Shown: positions 8,743-18,266, numbered from the stretch's first letter. The stretch: 64,000 bases of DNA from Sphaerisporangium melleum (GCF_014646695.1 NZ_BMNT01000013.1:60755-124754); one strand, 5' to 3'. Program-made: numbers and translations. The notes: generated by a model from the sequence alone, not told the origin.

Positions 8743-10148
8743 GGCCCGGCCTTGATGCGGGCGATCAGATCGACCCCCTCGGCATCGACGACGGTCGCGC
8801 GGACGATCTGGCCGGGTAGCAGGCCGATGCCCTGGACGGTCACCGAGCCGTCCACCTCCGGCCCCTGGTGGGCGGCGCGCCCTTCGTACCCGCCGTCGCC
8901 GAGGTCCTCCTCGATGAGCACTTCGATCTCGGTGCCGATGCGGTCTTCGGCGCGCTGGGCGGTGAGCTCCTCGGCCAGCTCGCTGAGGATGGCCACCCGC
9001 TCGTCGATGACGTCCTGGTCGAGCTTGCCGCCGAGCCGGGCCGCCTCGGTGCCCTCCTCGTCGGAGTAGCCGAACACGCCGATGACGTCGAGCCGGGCCC
9101 GCTCCAGGAAGCCGGTCAGCTCCGCGAACTCCGCCTCGGTCTCGCCGGGGAAGCCGACGATGAAGTTGGACCGCACGCCGGCCTCCGGCGCCTGCTCGCG
9201 GATGGCCGAGAGCAGGTCCAGAAAGCGCGCGGGGTCGCCGAAGCGGCGCATGCGGCGCAGCACCGGCCCGCTGGCGTGCTGGAAGGACAGGTCGTAGTAC
9301 GGCGCGACACCCTCGGTGCCCGCGATGACCTCCAGCAGCCCCGGGCGCAGCTCGGCGGGCTGGAGGTAGCTCACCCGCACCCGCTCGACGCCCTCGGTGG
9401 CCGCCAGCGCCGGGAGGAGCTTCTCCAGGGCCCGCAGGTCGCCGAGGTCCTTGCCGTAGGAGGTGGAGTTCTCGCTGACGAGCACGAGCTCCTTGACGCC
9501 CTGCCCGGCGAGCCAGGCCGCCTCGGCCAGGATCTCCTCGGGCCGGCGGGAGACGTAGGCGCCGCGGAAGGCGGGGATGGCGCAGAAGGTGCACCGCCGG
9601 TCGCACCCGGAGGCGAGCTTGAGCGAGGCCACCGGGCCACCGGACAGCCGCTTGCGCAGCGCGCGCGGGCCGCTGGCCGGGCCGACGCCCTCGGGCAGCT
9701 CGCCGTGCCCCGGAACGTGGGCGTGCCCGCCCGCGGACCGCTCGACCGGGCTGATCGGCAGCAGCGTGCGCCGGTCGCGGGGGCTGTGCGGCACCAGGGG
9801 CCGGTCGGCCAGCACGTCGTCCAGGCGGGCGCCGATGTCGGTGTAGTCGTCGAAGGAGATGACGGCGGCCGCCTCGGGCAGCGCCTCGGCCAGCTCTTTG
9901 CCGTACCGCTCGGCCATGCAGCCGGCGGCGACCACCTTGGCCCCGGAGTCGGCCGCGGCGAGCAGCGTGTCGATGGAGTCCTTCTTCGCCGAGTCGATGA
10001 AGCCGCAGGTGTTGACGACGACGACGTCGGGGTCGGCGTCGTCGAGCCGCCAACCGGCAGCCTCCATGCGCGCGGCGAGCTCCTCGGAGTCGACCTCGTT
10101 GCGCGCGCAACCCAGTGTGATCAGCGATGCGGTTCGGCGGGAAGACAT
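8739..10148 (-). CDS. rimO: Ribosomal protein S12 methylthiotransferase RimO
   Basis: RimO is a radical-SAM enzyme with two 4Fe-4S clusters that methylthiolates the conserved aspartate of ribosomal protein S12. The 469-residue protein shows the UPF0004 cysteines ([24 protein letters not shown]). The radical-SAM CxxxCxxC motif is CDRRCTFC, and a C-terminal TRAM-like domain is present. LGCARN-VDSE at the N-terminus separates RimO from MiaB. The start is the ATG at 10148. A strong hairpin upstream at 10227-10251 separates it from the rodZ-like gene. Confidence 0.94.
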   Translation of the reverse strand: MSSRRTASLITLGCARNEVDSEELAARMEAAGWRLDDADPDVVVVNTCGFIDSAKKDSIDTLLAAADSGAKVVAAGCMAERYGKELAEALPEAAAVISFDDYTDIGARLDDVLADRPLVPHSPRDRRTLLPISPVERSAGGHAHVPGHGELPEGVGPASGPRALRKRLSGGPVASLKLASGCDRRCTFCAIPAFRGAYVSRRPEEILAEAAWLAGQGVKELVLVSENSTSYGKDLGDLRALEKLLPALAATEGVERVRVSYLQPAELRPGLLEVIAGTEGVAPYYDLSFQHASGPVLRRMRRFGDPARFLDLLSAIREQAPEAGVRSNFIVGFPGETEAEFAELTGFLERARLDVIGVFGYSDEEGTEAARLGGKLDQDVIDERVAILSELAEELTAQRAEDRIGTEIEVLIEEDLGDGGYEGRAAHQGPEVDGSVTVQGIGLLPGQIVRATVVDAEGVDLIARIKAGP

Positions 10149-10226
10149 GATGGGCTCTACGGTATCGGGAGTTGGCCACCACGTGACGCACTCCCCCCTT
10201 ACTTCCCCGCCCGGCCCTCCCGGGCG

Positions 10227-10251
10227 GCGCCCCGGGCCCGGCCCGGGGCGC
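10227..10251 (-). terminator. Terminator-like hairpin downstream of the RodZ-like gene
   Basis: A perfect 11-bp GC stem (10227-10237 with 10241-10251) has a 3-nt loop. It lies 22 nt past the RodZ-like stop on the minus strand and before rimO. It may end or attenuate the ftsK transcript. Confidence 0.6.
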
Positions 10252-10272
10252 ACTCTCCCGCGGCGCGTGCCG

Positions 10273-11022
10273 TCACTTCGAACGGGCCTCCTCCGGCCCG
10301 AACGACATGCGCATGAGCTGTCCGACTTTGCCGGGAACACCACGGTGCCTGCCGTTGACCTCCAGGTCCACGCCCCCGGCGTTGCCGACGGTGAGCTTGA
10401 GTTGCTTGCGGGCCTTCCAGGTGGAGTCGTCCCCCTTGCGCATCGTGCCGCGGTACAGCGCCTTGCCCTTGTCGTCGGCGACCTCCACCCAGGCGGGTTT
10501 GTTCGCCTTGATCCGCAGGGTGACCAGGTCGCTCGCCGGCTTGGCGGCGGCCTTGGGGTGACCGGAGGCCGTGGTGGTGGCCGCGGGTCGCGGCAGGCCG
10601 GGGTTGGCTTTCAGCTCCGGGCCGGTGGCGACGTTCTCGCCCGGCCTGCTCATCACCCGGGCGACCCCGAAGACGGCGACGATCGCCAGGGCGATGGCCA
10701 TCGCGGTGGACCAGTTCGGGCTGCGGCGCTCCCGCAGCTTGATCGGGCTCTCGGCCTGGAAGACCGCCGCGGCGCGGACCGGGGCGGGGGCGCCGCCGTG
10801 CTCGTCGTCGTATTGGTGCACGATGGCGTCGGGATCGAGCCCGAGCGTCTTGGCGATGTTGCGGACGTGACCTCTGGCGTAGAAGTCGCCTCCGCAGAGC
10901 GAGAAGTCGTCCCGCTCGATGGCGTAGATGACCGTCTCTCTTATCCGCGTGCGGCCGCTCAGCTGAGCGACCGTCATTCCCGCCGCGTCCCGTGCCGCGG
11001 CCAGCGTCACTCCGATGCTCAT
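10273..11022 (-). CDS. RodZ-like HTH membrane protein (DUF4115)
   Basis: This 249-residue protein has an N-terminal Cro/CI-type HTH (residues about 5-70). A charged linker leads to one transmembrane helix at about 105-125 ([17 protein letters not shown]). A Pro/Ala-rich spacer and a C-terminal beta-rich DUF4115 domain follow. This is the architecture of RodZ, which links MreB filaments to the elongation machinery in rods; in actinomycetes its role is less clear. It lies directly downstream of ftsK on the same strand, with 99 bp between, in the usual ftsK-rodZ-rimO-pgsA order. Confidence 0.85.
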   Translation of the reverse strand: MSIGVTLAAARDAAGMTVAQLSGRTRIRETVIYAIERDDFSLCGGDFYARGHVRNIAKTLGLDPDAIVHQYDDEHGGAPAPVRAAAVFQAESPIKLRERRSPNWSTAMAIALAIVAVFGVARVMSRPGENVATGPELKANPGLPRPAATTTASGHPKAAAKPASDLVTLRIKANKPAWVEVADDKGKALYRGTMRKGDDSTWKARKQLKLTVGNAGGVDLEVNGRHRGVPGKVGQLMRMSFGPEEARSK

Positions 11023-11121
11023 AGCTCCCCCTCGCCGTGCACCTGAGCTACGCGCCCGTAATCCGACGATGCGTAGCCATTCACATTCAACCAGTAACCG
11101 AGGGGATCGGTCGCGGAGGGG

Positions 11122-13671
11122 TCACTGTCCCCGCAAGTCGGCGAGCAGACCGGGTAGTTCGTCGGGTTTGACGAGCACCTCGCGGGCCTTGGAGCCCTCG
11201 CTCGGCCCGACGACGTTCCTGCTCTCGAGCAGGTCCATCAGGCGGCCCGCCTTGGCGAAGCCCACGCGCAGCTTGCGCTGGAGCATGGAGGTGGAGCCGA
11301 ACTGGGTGGTGACGATCAGCTCCGCCGCCTGGACCAGCAGGTCGAGGTCGTCGCCGATCTCCTCGTCGATCTCGCGCTTGGCGGTCGCGACGGCGGCCAC
11401 GTCGTCGCGGTACTCCACCTGCATCTGCGCCTTGCAGTGCGCGACGATCTCGTTGATCTCCTTCTCGGAGAGGAAGGCGTTCTGCAGGCGCATGGGCTTG
11501 CTGGCGCCCATCGGCAGGAACAGCGCGTCGCCCTGGCCGACGAGCTTCTCGGCGCCCGGCTGGTCGAGGATGACCCGGGAGTCGGCGAGCGAGGAGGTGG
11601 CGAACGCCAGCCGGGAGGGCACGTTGGCCTTGATCAGGCCGGTGACGACGTCCACCGAGGGACGCTGGGTGGCGATGACCAGGTGGATGCCGGCGGCGCG
11701 GGCGAGCTGGGTGATGCGGACGATGGAGTCCTCGACGTCGCGCGGTGCGACCATCATCAGGTCGGCGAGCTCGTCGATGATCACCAGCAGGTAGGGGTAG
11801 GGCTGGTAGACCCGCTCGCTGCCGGGCGGGGGCACGAGCTTGCCGGCCCGCACGGCCTTGTTGAACTCGTCGACATGCCGGAAGCCACTCGCGGCCAGGT
11901 CGTCGTAGCGGCGGTCCATCTCGCCGACCACCCATTCGAGGGCCTCTGCGGCCTTCTTCGGGTTGGTGATGATCGGCGTGATCAGGTGGGGGATGCCCTC
12001 GTAGGTGTTCAGCTCGACCCGCTTGGGGTCGACCAGCACCATGCGCACCTCGTCGGGCGTGGCGCGCATGAGCACCGAGGAGATCAGCCCGTTGACGCAG
12101 ACCGACTTGCCCGCGCCGGTGGCGCCAGCGATGAGCAGGTGGGGCATCTTGGCGAGGTTGGCCACTATCGTGCGGCCCTCGACGTCCTTGCCCAGCCCGA
12201 CGATCATCGGATGGTGGTCGGCCTGGGCGACCTGCGAGCGCAGCACGTCACCGAGGCTGACCAGGTCTTTGTCGGTGTTGGGGATCTCGACGCCGATCGC
12301 CGACTTGCCGGGGATCGGGGACAGGATGCGCACGTCCGCCGACTTGACGGCGTAGGCGATGTTCTTGGTGAGCGCGGTGACCTTCTCGACCTTGACCGCC
12401 GGCCCGAGCTCGATCTCGTAGCGGGTGACCGTCGGCCCGCGGGTGAACCCGATGACCTGGGCGTCGATGGAGAACTGCTCGAGCACGCTGGTGAGCGCGT
12501 TGACCACGGTGGTGTTGGCCTTGGTCTGCGGCTTGGGCGCGGTGCCGGCCCGCAGGAGCTGCAGGTCGGGCAGGGCGTACGGGCCGGCCTGCGGCGACAG
12601 GACCAGTTGCTCGACCTTGCGCGGGGGCGGGGTGGGCTGCGGCGGCTCGGGCAGGCGCGGCGGCTCGGGCGGCTCCTCGTCCACCAGTCCGGGGACGATC
12701 TCGGGTGAGTGGTCGGCCGCCTTGCCGGGCGCGTCGGCGATGACCGGGGTGTCGTACGGCTTGAGGTGCTCGCCGAGCTCGGCCTCCTCCCCGTCGCCCT
12801 TGGCGCCCTTGGCGCCGGCGGGCCGCGCCCGGGGCTTGCGCGGAGCGCGGGAACGCTCGCCGGCGGCCGGCCGCGCGCTCTCGCCCTGCTGGAAGAGCAT
12901 GTGCCTGATCTCGGCCAGGCGTTCGGGCACCCGGTGCACCGGTGTCGCGGTGATCACCAGGACGCCGAACCCGGACAGCATGAGCAGCAGCGGGATCGTG
13001 ATGAACGCCGGGAGGATGCTGGCCGGCGGCGCGGAGACGATGAAGCCGACCATGCCCCCCGCGGCCGACACCTTGTCCATGCCGTCGGTCGCGGCCGGGC
13101 CCGAGGGGTAGGGCACGGCGTTGGCGACGTGGATGATGCCGAGCAGCCCGGCCAGCAGAGCGGTCCAGCCGATCATCATGCGGCCGGTGTCGGCGTTCTG
13201 GTCGGGGTGGCGCAGCAGGCGCCAGGCCACCAGTGCCAGCAGGATGGGCACCGACCAGGCAAGGGAGCCGACTGCGCCGCGCAGCACGGCGTCGACGACG
13301 GTGGCGACCGTCCCCTTGGCCTGCCGCCAGGTCATGGCGGCCAGGACGATCGCGCCGCCCAGCACGGCGAGGCCGAGGCCGTCGCGGCGGTGGGCGGGGT
13401 CGAGTTCACGGGCCTGCTGCCCGAAGGCACGCGCGGCGGTGCCGATGGCGCCCGCGAGCAGCAGCCACACGCCGATGAACAGCCTGCCGATGGCCAGGAA
13501 GACCCAGCCGATCGGATCGGGCTGCTGGGCCGCCGGGCGGCGGGCGGCCGGGCGGGAGCCCCCGCGCGCGGGAGTCCGCGCGCCGCCGGGCCGCCGGGCG
13601 GCGGACGGGCGTGACGAGGTGGACCGCTTCGCCGACCCCTTCGGGCTGCCTTTCGACGTACGGGTGGCCAT
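11122..13671 (-). CDS. ftsK: DNA translocase FtsK/SpoIIIE
   Basis: This is the membrane-anchored hexameric DNA pump used in chromosome segregation at septation. It has about 849 residues. The N-terminus carries four or five transmembrane helices (residues about 45-235), then an acidic and Pro-rich linker. The motor domain has Walker A GATGAGKS and Walker B LLVIIDELAD. The C-terminal gamma winged helix (QFGSTSMLQRKLRVGFAKAG) reads KOPS-type sequences. I chose the ATG at 13671 (MATRTS); an in-frame ATG at 13689 would add six residues. Neither has a clear SD. Confidence 0.95.
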   Translation of the reverse strand: MATRTSKGSPKGSAKRSTSSRPSAARRPGGARTPARGGSRPAARRPAAQQPDPIGWVFLAIGRLFIGVWLLLAGAIGTAARAFGQQARELDPAHRRDGLGLAVLGGAIVLAAMTWRQAKGTVATVVDAVLRGAVGSLAWSVPILLALVAWRLLRHPDQNADTGRMMIGWTALLAGLLGIIHVANAVPYPSGPAATDGMDKVSAAGGMVGFIVSAPPASILPAFITIPLLLMLSGFGVLVITATPVHRVPERLAEIRHMLFQQGESARPAAGERSRAPRKPRARPAGAKGAKGDGEEAELGEHLKPYDTPVIADAPGKAADHSPEIVPGLVDEEPPEPPRLPEPPQPTPPPRKVEQLVLSPQAGPYALPDLQLLRAGTAPKPQTKANTTVVNALTSVLEQFSIDAQVIGFTRGPTVTRYEIELGPAVKVEKVTALTKNIAYAVKSADVRILSPIPGKSAIGVEIPNTDKDLVSLGDVLRSQVAQADHHPMIVGLGKDVEGRTIVANLAKMPHLLIAGATGAGKSVCVNGLISSVLMRATPDEVRMVLVDPKRVELNTYEGIPHLITPIITNPKKAAEALEWVVGEMDRRYDDLAASGFRHVDEFNKAVRAGKLVPPPGSERVYQPYPYLLVIIDELADLMMVAPRDVEDSIVRITQLARAAGIHLVIATQRPSVDVVTGLIKANVPSRLAFATSSLADSRVILDQPGAEKLVGQGDALFLPMGASKPMRLQNAFLSEKEINEIVAHCKAQMQVEYRDDVAAVATAKREIDEEIGDDLDLLVQAAELIVTTQFGSTSMLQRKLRVGFAKAGRLMDLLESRNVVGPSEGSKAREVLVKPDELPGLLADLRGQ

Positions 13672-13775
13672 GGTACCGAGGGTACGCATGGGATGCCGGC
13701 GGCGGCGGGAGGCGCGCCGAAACCTCGCCGATCGTCATGATCCGTGGCGCTTCCTACGGTTTGAACATCGGCATC

Positions 13776-13812
13776 GTTCCATACATTGACATCATGTTCC
13801 ATGTAATGGAAC
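13776..13812 (+). promoter_or_regulatory. Palindromic operator upstream of the symporter (probable IclR site)
   Basis: The sequence GTTCCATGTAATGGAAC at 13796-13812 is a perfect 7-3-7 inverted repeat. An extra half-site GTTCCAT at 13776-13782 lies exactly 20 bp upstream. A TTGACA hexamer at 13786-13791 overlaps the region, though no -10 with good spacing is evident. Related sites occur at 15606 and 17328. Confidence 0.6.
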
Positions 13813-13844
13813 CTCCAGCCAACAGGACGTTGGAGGGAGAAGTG

Positions 13845-15344
13845 ATGTCCGCACTCGACTGGACCGTGCTGGGCGCCTACTTCGCCGTGATGATCGCCAT
13901 CGGCGTGTGGTCGAAGAACCGCATCAGGACCGTCATCGACTACTTCACGGCCGGAGGGAAGATCCCCTGGTGGCTGTCGGGGATCTCGCACCACATGTCG
14001 GGCTACAGCGCCGTCATGTTCGTCGCCTTCGCCGCCGTGGCCTACGACTACGGCCTCACCGTCTACGTCTGGTGGGCGATGACGATCGGCATCGGCGTGG
14101 GCATCGGCGCCTTCTTGTTCGCCGCCCGGTGGAACCGGCTGCGGTCCAAGCACGGGGTGGTCTCGCCGCTGGAGTACCTCACCCGCCGCTACAATCTGCC
14201 CACCCAGCAGGTGATGGCCTACAGCGGCGCCCTGCTGAAGGTCGTCGACATCGCCGCCAAGTGGGTCGCCATCGCGGTGCTGCTCAAGGGCTTCGCCGGC
14301 ATCCCCATCCAGTACGGCATCGCCATCACCGGCGCGGTCACCGTGGTCTACGTGACGGTCGGCGGCCTGTGGGCCGACGTGCTCACCGACTTCGGGCAGT
14401 TCGTCATCCAGGCGGTGGCCGGCGTCGCGATGTTCGCCGCCGTCCTCGGCCACCTCGGCGGCGTCTCGGCCCTGTGGACCATGTGGGGCGACCTGCCCGA
14501 GGGCCACGGCGACCCGCTCACCGGGCCCTACACCACGACGTACTTCTTCGCGTTCCTGCTGATCAAGACGTTCGAGTACAACGGCGGCATGTGGAACCTG
14601 GCGCAGCGCTACATGGGCGCGCCCTCCGGCTCCCAGGCCAAGCGGGCCGCGCTGCTGTCGAGCGCCCTGTGGCTGATCTGGCCACTGGTCCTGTTCATCC
14701 CGATGTTCGCCGCGCCGCTCATCGTCCCGGGCCTTGCCAACTCCGACCAGTCCTACGTACGGCTCGCGCAGGAGCTGCTGCCCACCGGCCTCATCGGCCT
14801 GGTCCTCGCCGGGTTCTTCTCGCACACCATGGCGATGGTCTCCTCGGACGCCAACGTGATCTCCGCGGTGATCACCCGCGACATCCTGCCGGTGTTCGTC
14901 CGCCGGGTGCGCGACCTCTCGCCCGCGAGTGCCCTGCGGCTCGCCCGCGCGACCACGTTCGTCTTCGTGGCGGTCAGCATGGCCATCGCGATCACCACCC
15001 AGGGCCAGGGCGTGGTGCTGAAGATCGTCGTGGACATCGTGGCGGCCACCATGGGCCCGATCTCCATCCCGCTGATGCTCGGCCTGCTCCCCTGGTTCCG
15101 GCGCAGCGGCCCCACGGCGGCCATCGTCTCCTGGGCGGCGGGCCTCGGGGTGTGGGCGGTGGTGAAGTGGGTGGTCGCCTCGGCCGACCAGACACTGGTC
15201 GTGGCCGCGCCGCTGGTGACGTCGCTGGTCCTCTACGTCCTCATCGGCCTGCTGCGCCCCGAGCGCACCCCCGCCCGCGACGCGCTGGTCGACTCGCTGG
15301 ACACCGAAGCAGGGAGCGGTACGCCCGAGCGCGTCGGGACGTAG
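13845..15344 (+). CDS. Sodium:solute symporter (SSF family)
   Basis: This 499-residue integral membrane protein has about 12-13 hydrophobic helices and the SSF features DYFTAGGKIPWWLSGISH and the long GLWADVLTDFGQF segment. SSF members move sugars, acids or vitamins with Na+. Its position at the edge of a galacturonate cluster, behind a perfect palindromic operator, suggests uronate or a related acid as substrate; that is inference. The ATG at 13845 follows GGAGGGAG. It converges on the tautomerase gene across a strong terminator. Confidence 0.9.
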   Translation: MSALDWTVLGAYFAVMIAIGVWSKNRIRTVIDYFTAGGKIPWWLSGISHHMSGYSAVMFVAFAAVAYDYGLTVYVWWAMTIGIGVGIGAFLFAARWNRLRSKHGVVSPLEYLTRRYNLPTQQVMAYSGALLKVVDIAAKWVAIAVLLKGFAGIPIQYGIAITGAVTVVYVTVGGLWADVLTDFGQFVIQAVAGVAMFAAVLGHLGGVSALWTMWGDLPEGHGDPLTGPYTTTYFFAFLLIKTFEYNGGMWNLAQRYMGAPSGSQAKRAALLSSALWLIWPLVLFIPMFAAPLIVPGLANSDQSYVRLAQELLPTGLIGLVLAGFFSHTMAMVSSDANVISAVITRDILPVFVRRVRDLSPASALRLARATTFVFVAVSMAIAITTQGQGVVLKIVVDIVAATMGPISIPLMLGLLPWFRRSGPTAAIVSWAAGLGVWAVVKWVVASADQTLVVAAPLVTSLVLYVLIGLLRPERTPARDALVDSLDTEAGSGTPERVGT

Positions 15345-15361
15345 GGCCAGGAGGAACGACG

Positions 15362-15392
15362 GCGGGCGGGGGAGGTAGCCTCCCCCGCCCGC
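15362..15392. terminator. Bidirectional terminator hairpin
   Basis: A perfect 14-bp stem (15362-15375 with 15379-15392) with a 3-nt loop sits between the convergent symporter and tautomerase genes. Confidence 0.8.
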
Positions 15393-15399
15393 ACAGGCG

Positions 15400-15585
15400 C
15401 TACTTGTCCGACTCCAGAGTGCCGCCGTTGGCGACGTCGGACTTCTCGATCTCGGTGAACACGATGCGCACCGCCTCGCGCCGTGCCTTCAGGATGTCCA
15501 CGGCCGCGTCGGTCACCGCCGCCACGAACTCACGGCGCTGGTCCATCGTGCGACCCGACAGCAGTTCCACAGTGATGTTCGGCAT
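15400..15585 (-). CDS. 4-oxalocrotonate tautomerase family protein
   Basis: This protein of 61 residues matches the usual size of a 4-OT subunit. It begins MPNITVEL, so processing would expose the catalytic Pro1. The ATG at 15585 has GGAGGG 5-6 nt upstream, which decides against an earlier start at 15612. 4-OT-type enzymes interconvert keto and enol acids. No meta-cleavage pathway is nearby; instead it closes the minus-strand uronate gene group, so an oxo-uronate or oxo-hexarate tautomer is a possible substrate. The conserved Arg pattern is only partly matched (MDQRREFV). Confidence 0.85.
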   Translation of the reverse strand: MPNITVELLSGRTMDQRREFVAAVTDAAVDILKARREAVRIVFTEIEKSDVANGGTLESDK

Positions 15586-15605
15586 GACGCCCTCCGGTTC
15601 CGTGT

Positions 15606-15622
15606 GTTGCACTACATGAAAT
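15606..15622 (-). promoter_or_regulatory. Degenerate copy of the IclR-type operator upstream of the tautomerase gene
   Basis: GTTGCACTACATGAAAT matches the 17-bp palindrome found upstream of the symporter at 13 of 17 positions. It lies about 20 bp upstream of the tautomerase start, in the short gap after the IclR gene. Confidence 0.45.
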
Positions 15623-15673
15623 CAGATTCCGTTACACGCACCAAAGGACCGGCCGCTCGCCCATCCCGTCCCG

Positions 15674-16438
15674 TCAGCGGGCGGGAGTGACCGCCGGAGC
15701 GCCCAGCGCCTGGGAGACCTCGCGCGCGGCCGCGGTGACCGCCGGGGCAAGCTCCTCCAGCCGGGCACGGTCCATGTCCATGGCGAGGGTGGAGATGGAG
15801 ATGCCGCCCAGCACCCGCCCGGTGTGGTCGAAGACGGGCGCCCCGACGCAGCGGACGCCCGGCTCGTTCTCCTCGTCGTCCACGGCGTACCCCCGGGCGC
15901 GCACGCTCTCCAGGTGCACGAGCAGCTCCTCCACGCCGGTCAGGGTCGCCGGGGTGAGCCGGGCCAGCCCGGTGCGCGCGGCGACGCCCCTGACCTCCTC
16001 CTCGCCCAGCTCGGCCAGGATCGCCTTGCCGATGGCCGTGCTGTGCAGGCGCAGGCTCATGCCCACGCGCGAGGGCATCTGGTAGGGCCTGCGCCCTTCC
16101 AGCTTGTCCACGTAGACCGCCTCGTCGCCGCTGCGGATGGCGAAGTGCGTGGTGTACCCGGTGTGCTCGTGCAGGGCGCGCAGCGACGCCGACGCCTGCC
16201 TGGAGGGATCGAACCTGGTCATGACCCGCCCGGCCAGGGTGAGGATGCGCGGCCCCGGCTCGTAGCCGCCGGCGCCGTCGGCCCGCGCGAAGCCCCATTC
16301 GACGAGTGACTGCAGAATGCGGTGGACGGTCGACTTGGAGACGCCGGTCGCCGCGGCGATGTCGGTGACGCGGTGGTGCTCGGCGATCGCCTCGAGCACC
16401 GCCAGCGCCTTGTCGATGGAGCTGCCTTCCCTGACCAC
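15674..16438 (-). CDS. IclR family transcriptional regulator (first of two)
   Basis: This 254-residue protein has an N-terminal winged helix (residues about 8-62, with GVSKSTVHRILQSLVEWGF) and a C-terminal IclR effector domain. It uses a GTG start at 16438. Members of this family often control sugar-acid catabolism (KdgR is an example) by binding palindromes near promoters. It sits between the tautomerase gene and kduI, and operator-like palindromes lie at 13796, 15606 and 17328. It is the best local candidate to read them. Repressor or activator mode cannot be told from sequence. Confidence 0.9.
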   Translation of the reverse strand: MVREGSSIDKALAVLEAIAEHHRVTDIAAATGVSKSTVHRILQSLVEWGFARADGAGGYEPGPRILTLAGRVMTRFDPSRQASASLRALHEHTGYTTHFAIRSGDEAVYVDKLEGRRPYQMPSRVGMSLRLHSTAIGKAILAELGEEEVRGVAARTGLARLTPATLTGVEELLVHLESVRARGYAVDDEENEPGVRCVGAPVFDHTGRVLGGISISTLAMDMDRARLEELAPAVTAAAREVSQALGAPAVTPAR

Positions 16439-16504
16439 GCACCGAGCCTACTAACAGCCATCGGACGGCACGTTCCATCCGCCGCTCACCGGGCCGGCCG
16501 CCCA

Positions 16505-17320
16505 TCACCGCATCTCCTCGATGGCGACCTGCTCGACGTCGTCGTACGCCTGGTTCTCACCGCCCATCGCCCAGACGAAGGCGTAGTTGCGGGTGCCGAA
16601 GCCGCAGTGCACCGACCAGGGCGGCGAGATGACGGCCTGCCGGTCGGCGACCATCAGGTTGCGGGTCTCGTCCGGCCTGCCCATCAGGTGGACGACCCGT
16701 GCGTCCTGCGCCAGGTCGAAGTAGAGGTAGACCTCCGTGCGCCGCTCGTGCGTGTGGCACGGCATGGTGTTCCACATGCTGCCGGGCGCCAGGACGGTGA
16801 CGCCGAGGACGAGCTGGCAGCTCTGGATGCCCTTGGCGTGGATGTACTTGTAGATCGTGCGGTCGTTGGAGCCCTCCTGGGAGCCGAGCCGCACCGGCTC
16901 GGCGTCCTCCAGGGTCGCCCGCACCGTGGGGTGCGCGGCGTGGGCGGAGGTGGACACCAGGTAGAACACCCCACCGCTGAACGACACCTCGCGCGCGCCC
17001 ATGCCGACGTACAGGCACTCCCTGGCGGCGAGCGGGTGCTCGGCGCCGTCGACGGTGACGGTGCCGGGGCCGCCGACGTTGACCACGCCGAGCTCGCGGC
17101 GCTCCAGGAAGTACTCCGCGCGGAGCTGCTCGGGGCACGGAAGGCGCAGCGGCGCCTCACCGGGCACCGCTCCCCCGATCACCATGCGGTCTTCCAGGGA
17201 GTACACCAGCCGCACCTCGCCGGGGACGAACAGGTCCTCGGCGAGGAAGCGGTCTCTGAGCCGGTCGGTCGTCATGCCCGGCACCTGGTCCGGTGCCGTC
17301 GCGTACCGTACCTCCACCAC
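16505..17320 (-). CDS. kduI: 5-dehydro-4-deoxy-D-glucuronate isomerase (KduI)
   Basis: KduI converts 4-deoxy-5-hexosulose-uronate, released by oligogalacturonide lyases, to 3-deoxy-2,5-diketogluconate. The 271-residue protein compares well with the 278 of E. coli. The cupin metal site is visible as MPCHTHERRTEVYLYF with a later His in SVHCGFGT. The start is GTG at 17320 with AGAGGAG just upstream; a second GTG follows directly. The next enzyme, KduD, is not in this window. An operator-like site lies just upstream at 17328-17344. Confidence 0.93.
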   Translation of the reverse strand: MVEVRYATAPDQVPGMTTDRLRDRFLAEDLFVPGEVRLVYSLEDRMVIGGAVPGEAPLRLPCPEQLRAEYFLERRELGVVNVGGPGTVTVDGAEHPLAARECLYVGMGAREVSFSGGVFYLVSTSAHAAHPTVRATLEDAEPVRLGSQEGSNDRTIYKYIHAKGIQSCQLVLGVTVLAPGSMWNTMPCHTHERRTEVYLYFDLAQDARVVHLMGRPDETRNLMVADRQAVISPPWSVHCGFGTRNYAFVWAMGGENQAYDDVEQVAIEEMR

Positions 17321-17327
17321 GCCTCCT

Positions 17328-17344
17328 CTTTCGCTACATGGAAT
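17328..17344 (-). promoter_or_regulatory. Operator-like half palindrome upstream of kduI
   Basis: The right half reads TACATGGAA, identical to the strong arm of the symporter operator; 12 of 17 positions agree overall. It lies 8 bp before the kduI start. A separate 8-bp palindrome CTGTACAG is at 17354-17361. Confidence 0.4.
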
Positions 17345-17418
17345 GACATATCGCTGTACAGAACGCATCTGGACGTGCGAGGCGGCCGCGTCTTGCGGGT
17401 CGGCCGGTTCAGCAGGTG

Positions 17419-18225
17419 TCAGTACGTGCGGCGGACGCCGCGGGCGGCCACCTCGATGCGGTCGCGCGCCTCCAGCAGGCACGCGGCGATCTCGCGGTCG
17501 CGGCCCGCCGTCAGCCGCGGCACCGGGACCGAGACGCTCACCGCGTCGCGCGGCGGGTAGGCGATGTCGAGCGCCACGCCGAAGCAGCGCAGGCCCTCGG
17601 TGTTCTCCTCGCGGTCGACGGCGTACCCCCGCTTGCGGATGCGCCGCAGGTCGGCCATGAGCTGGGCCTGGTCGGTGATGGTGTTCCTGGTGAGCCGGGG
17701 CAGCTCGGCCGGGAGCATGCGCGCCACCTCGGCGTCGTCCCTGGTGGCGAGGATGGCCTTGCCGAGCGAGGTGGTGCTGGCGGGCAGCCGCCTGCCGACC
17801 CTGGCGAAGGGCCGCAGGTAGTGGCGGGACGCCCGCGTGGCGAGGTAGACCACGTCGAAGTGGTCCAGCCGCGCCATGTGGACGGTCTCGCCCGTGACCT
17901 CGGCGAGCCAGTCGAGCGCCTCGCGCGCGATCTGGACCACCGGGTCGCCGTCGATGTAGGTGGCGCCCACCAGCAGCGCCCGCATGCCGATGCGGTAGAG
18001 CGTGCCGGTGACATCGGTCTCGATCCACCCCAGCCCGACCAGCGTGCGCAGCAGGGCGTGCAGGCTGCTCTTGGGGTAGCCGAGCTTGCCCTGCAGGTCG
18101 GAGAGGCTGTGCAGGCCTGGATACTGCGCGAAGAAGTCGAGCAGCTCGACGGTCCGCACGGCGGACTTGACGTGCGGCACGGCGGGTCCATCCGGCTGCG
18201 GCACGCCGATCTCCTGCTGCGTCAT
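17419..18225 (-). CDS. IclR family transcriptional regulator (second of two)
   Basis: This 268-residue IclR protein has its winged helix at residues about 20-72 (LSDLQGKLGYPKSSLHALLRTL) and an effector domain to the C-terminus. It is clearly a paralogue, not a duplicate, of the regulator at 15674. It lies 41 bp downstream of the uronate dehydrogenase gene on the same strand and 98 bp upstream of kduI. It may be cotranscribed with the dehydrogenase. It is a likely sensor for a uronate or 2-keto-3-deoxy acid, by analogy with KdgR; this is inferred from context. Confidence 0.9.
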   Translation of the reverse strand: MTQQEIGVPQPDGPAVPHVKSAVRTVELLDFFAQYPGLHSLSDLQGKLGYPKSSLHALLRTLVGLGWIETDVTGTLYRIGMRALLVGATYIDGDPVVQIAREALDWLAEVTGETVHMARLDHFDVVYLATRASRHYLRPFARVGRRLPASTTSLGKAILATRDDAEVARMLPAELPRLTRNTITDQAQLMADLRRIRKRGYAVDREENTEGLRCFGVALDIAYPPRDAVSVSVPVPRLTAGRDREIAACLLEARDRIEVAARGVRRTY

Positions 18226-18266
18226 TCGCGTCCTCCCTGCCGCACGTTACCTCCATTGTGACCCGG

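Noticed and set aside
8137-10191. A 684-codon frame apparently joining pgsA to sequence upstream
   Set aside because: Only the last 201 codons are PgsA. The rest lies out of frame with rimO, which occupies that DNA.
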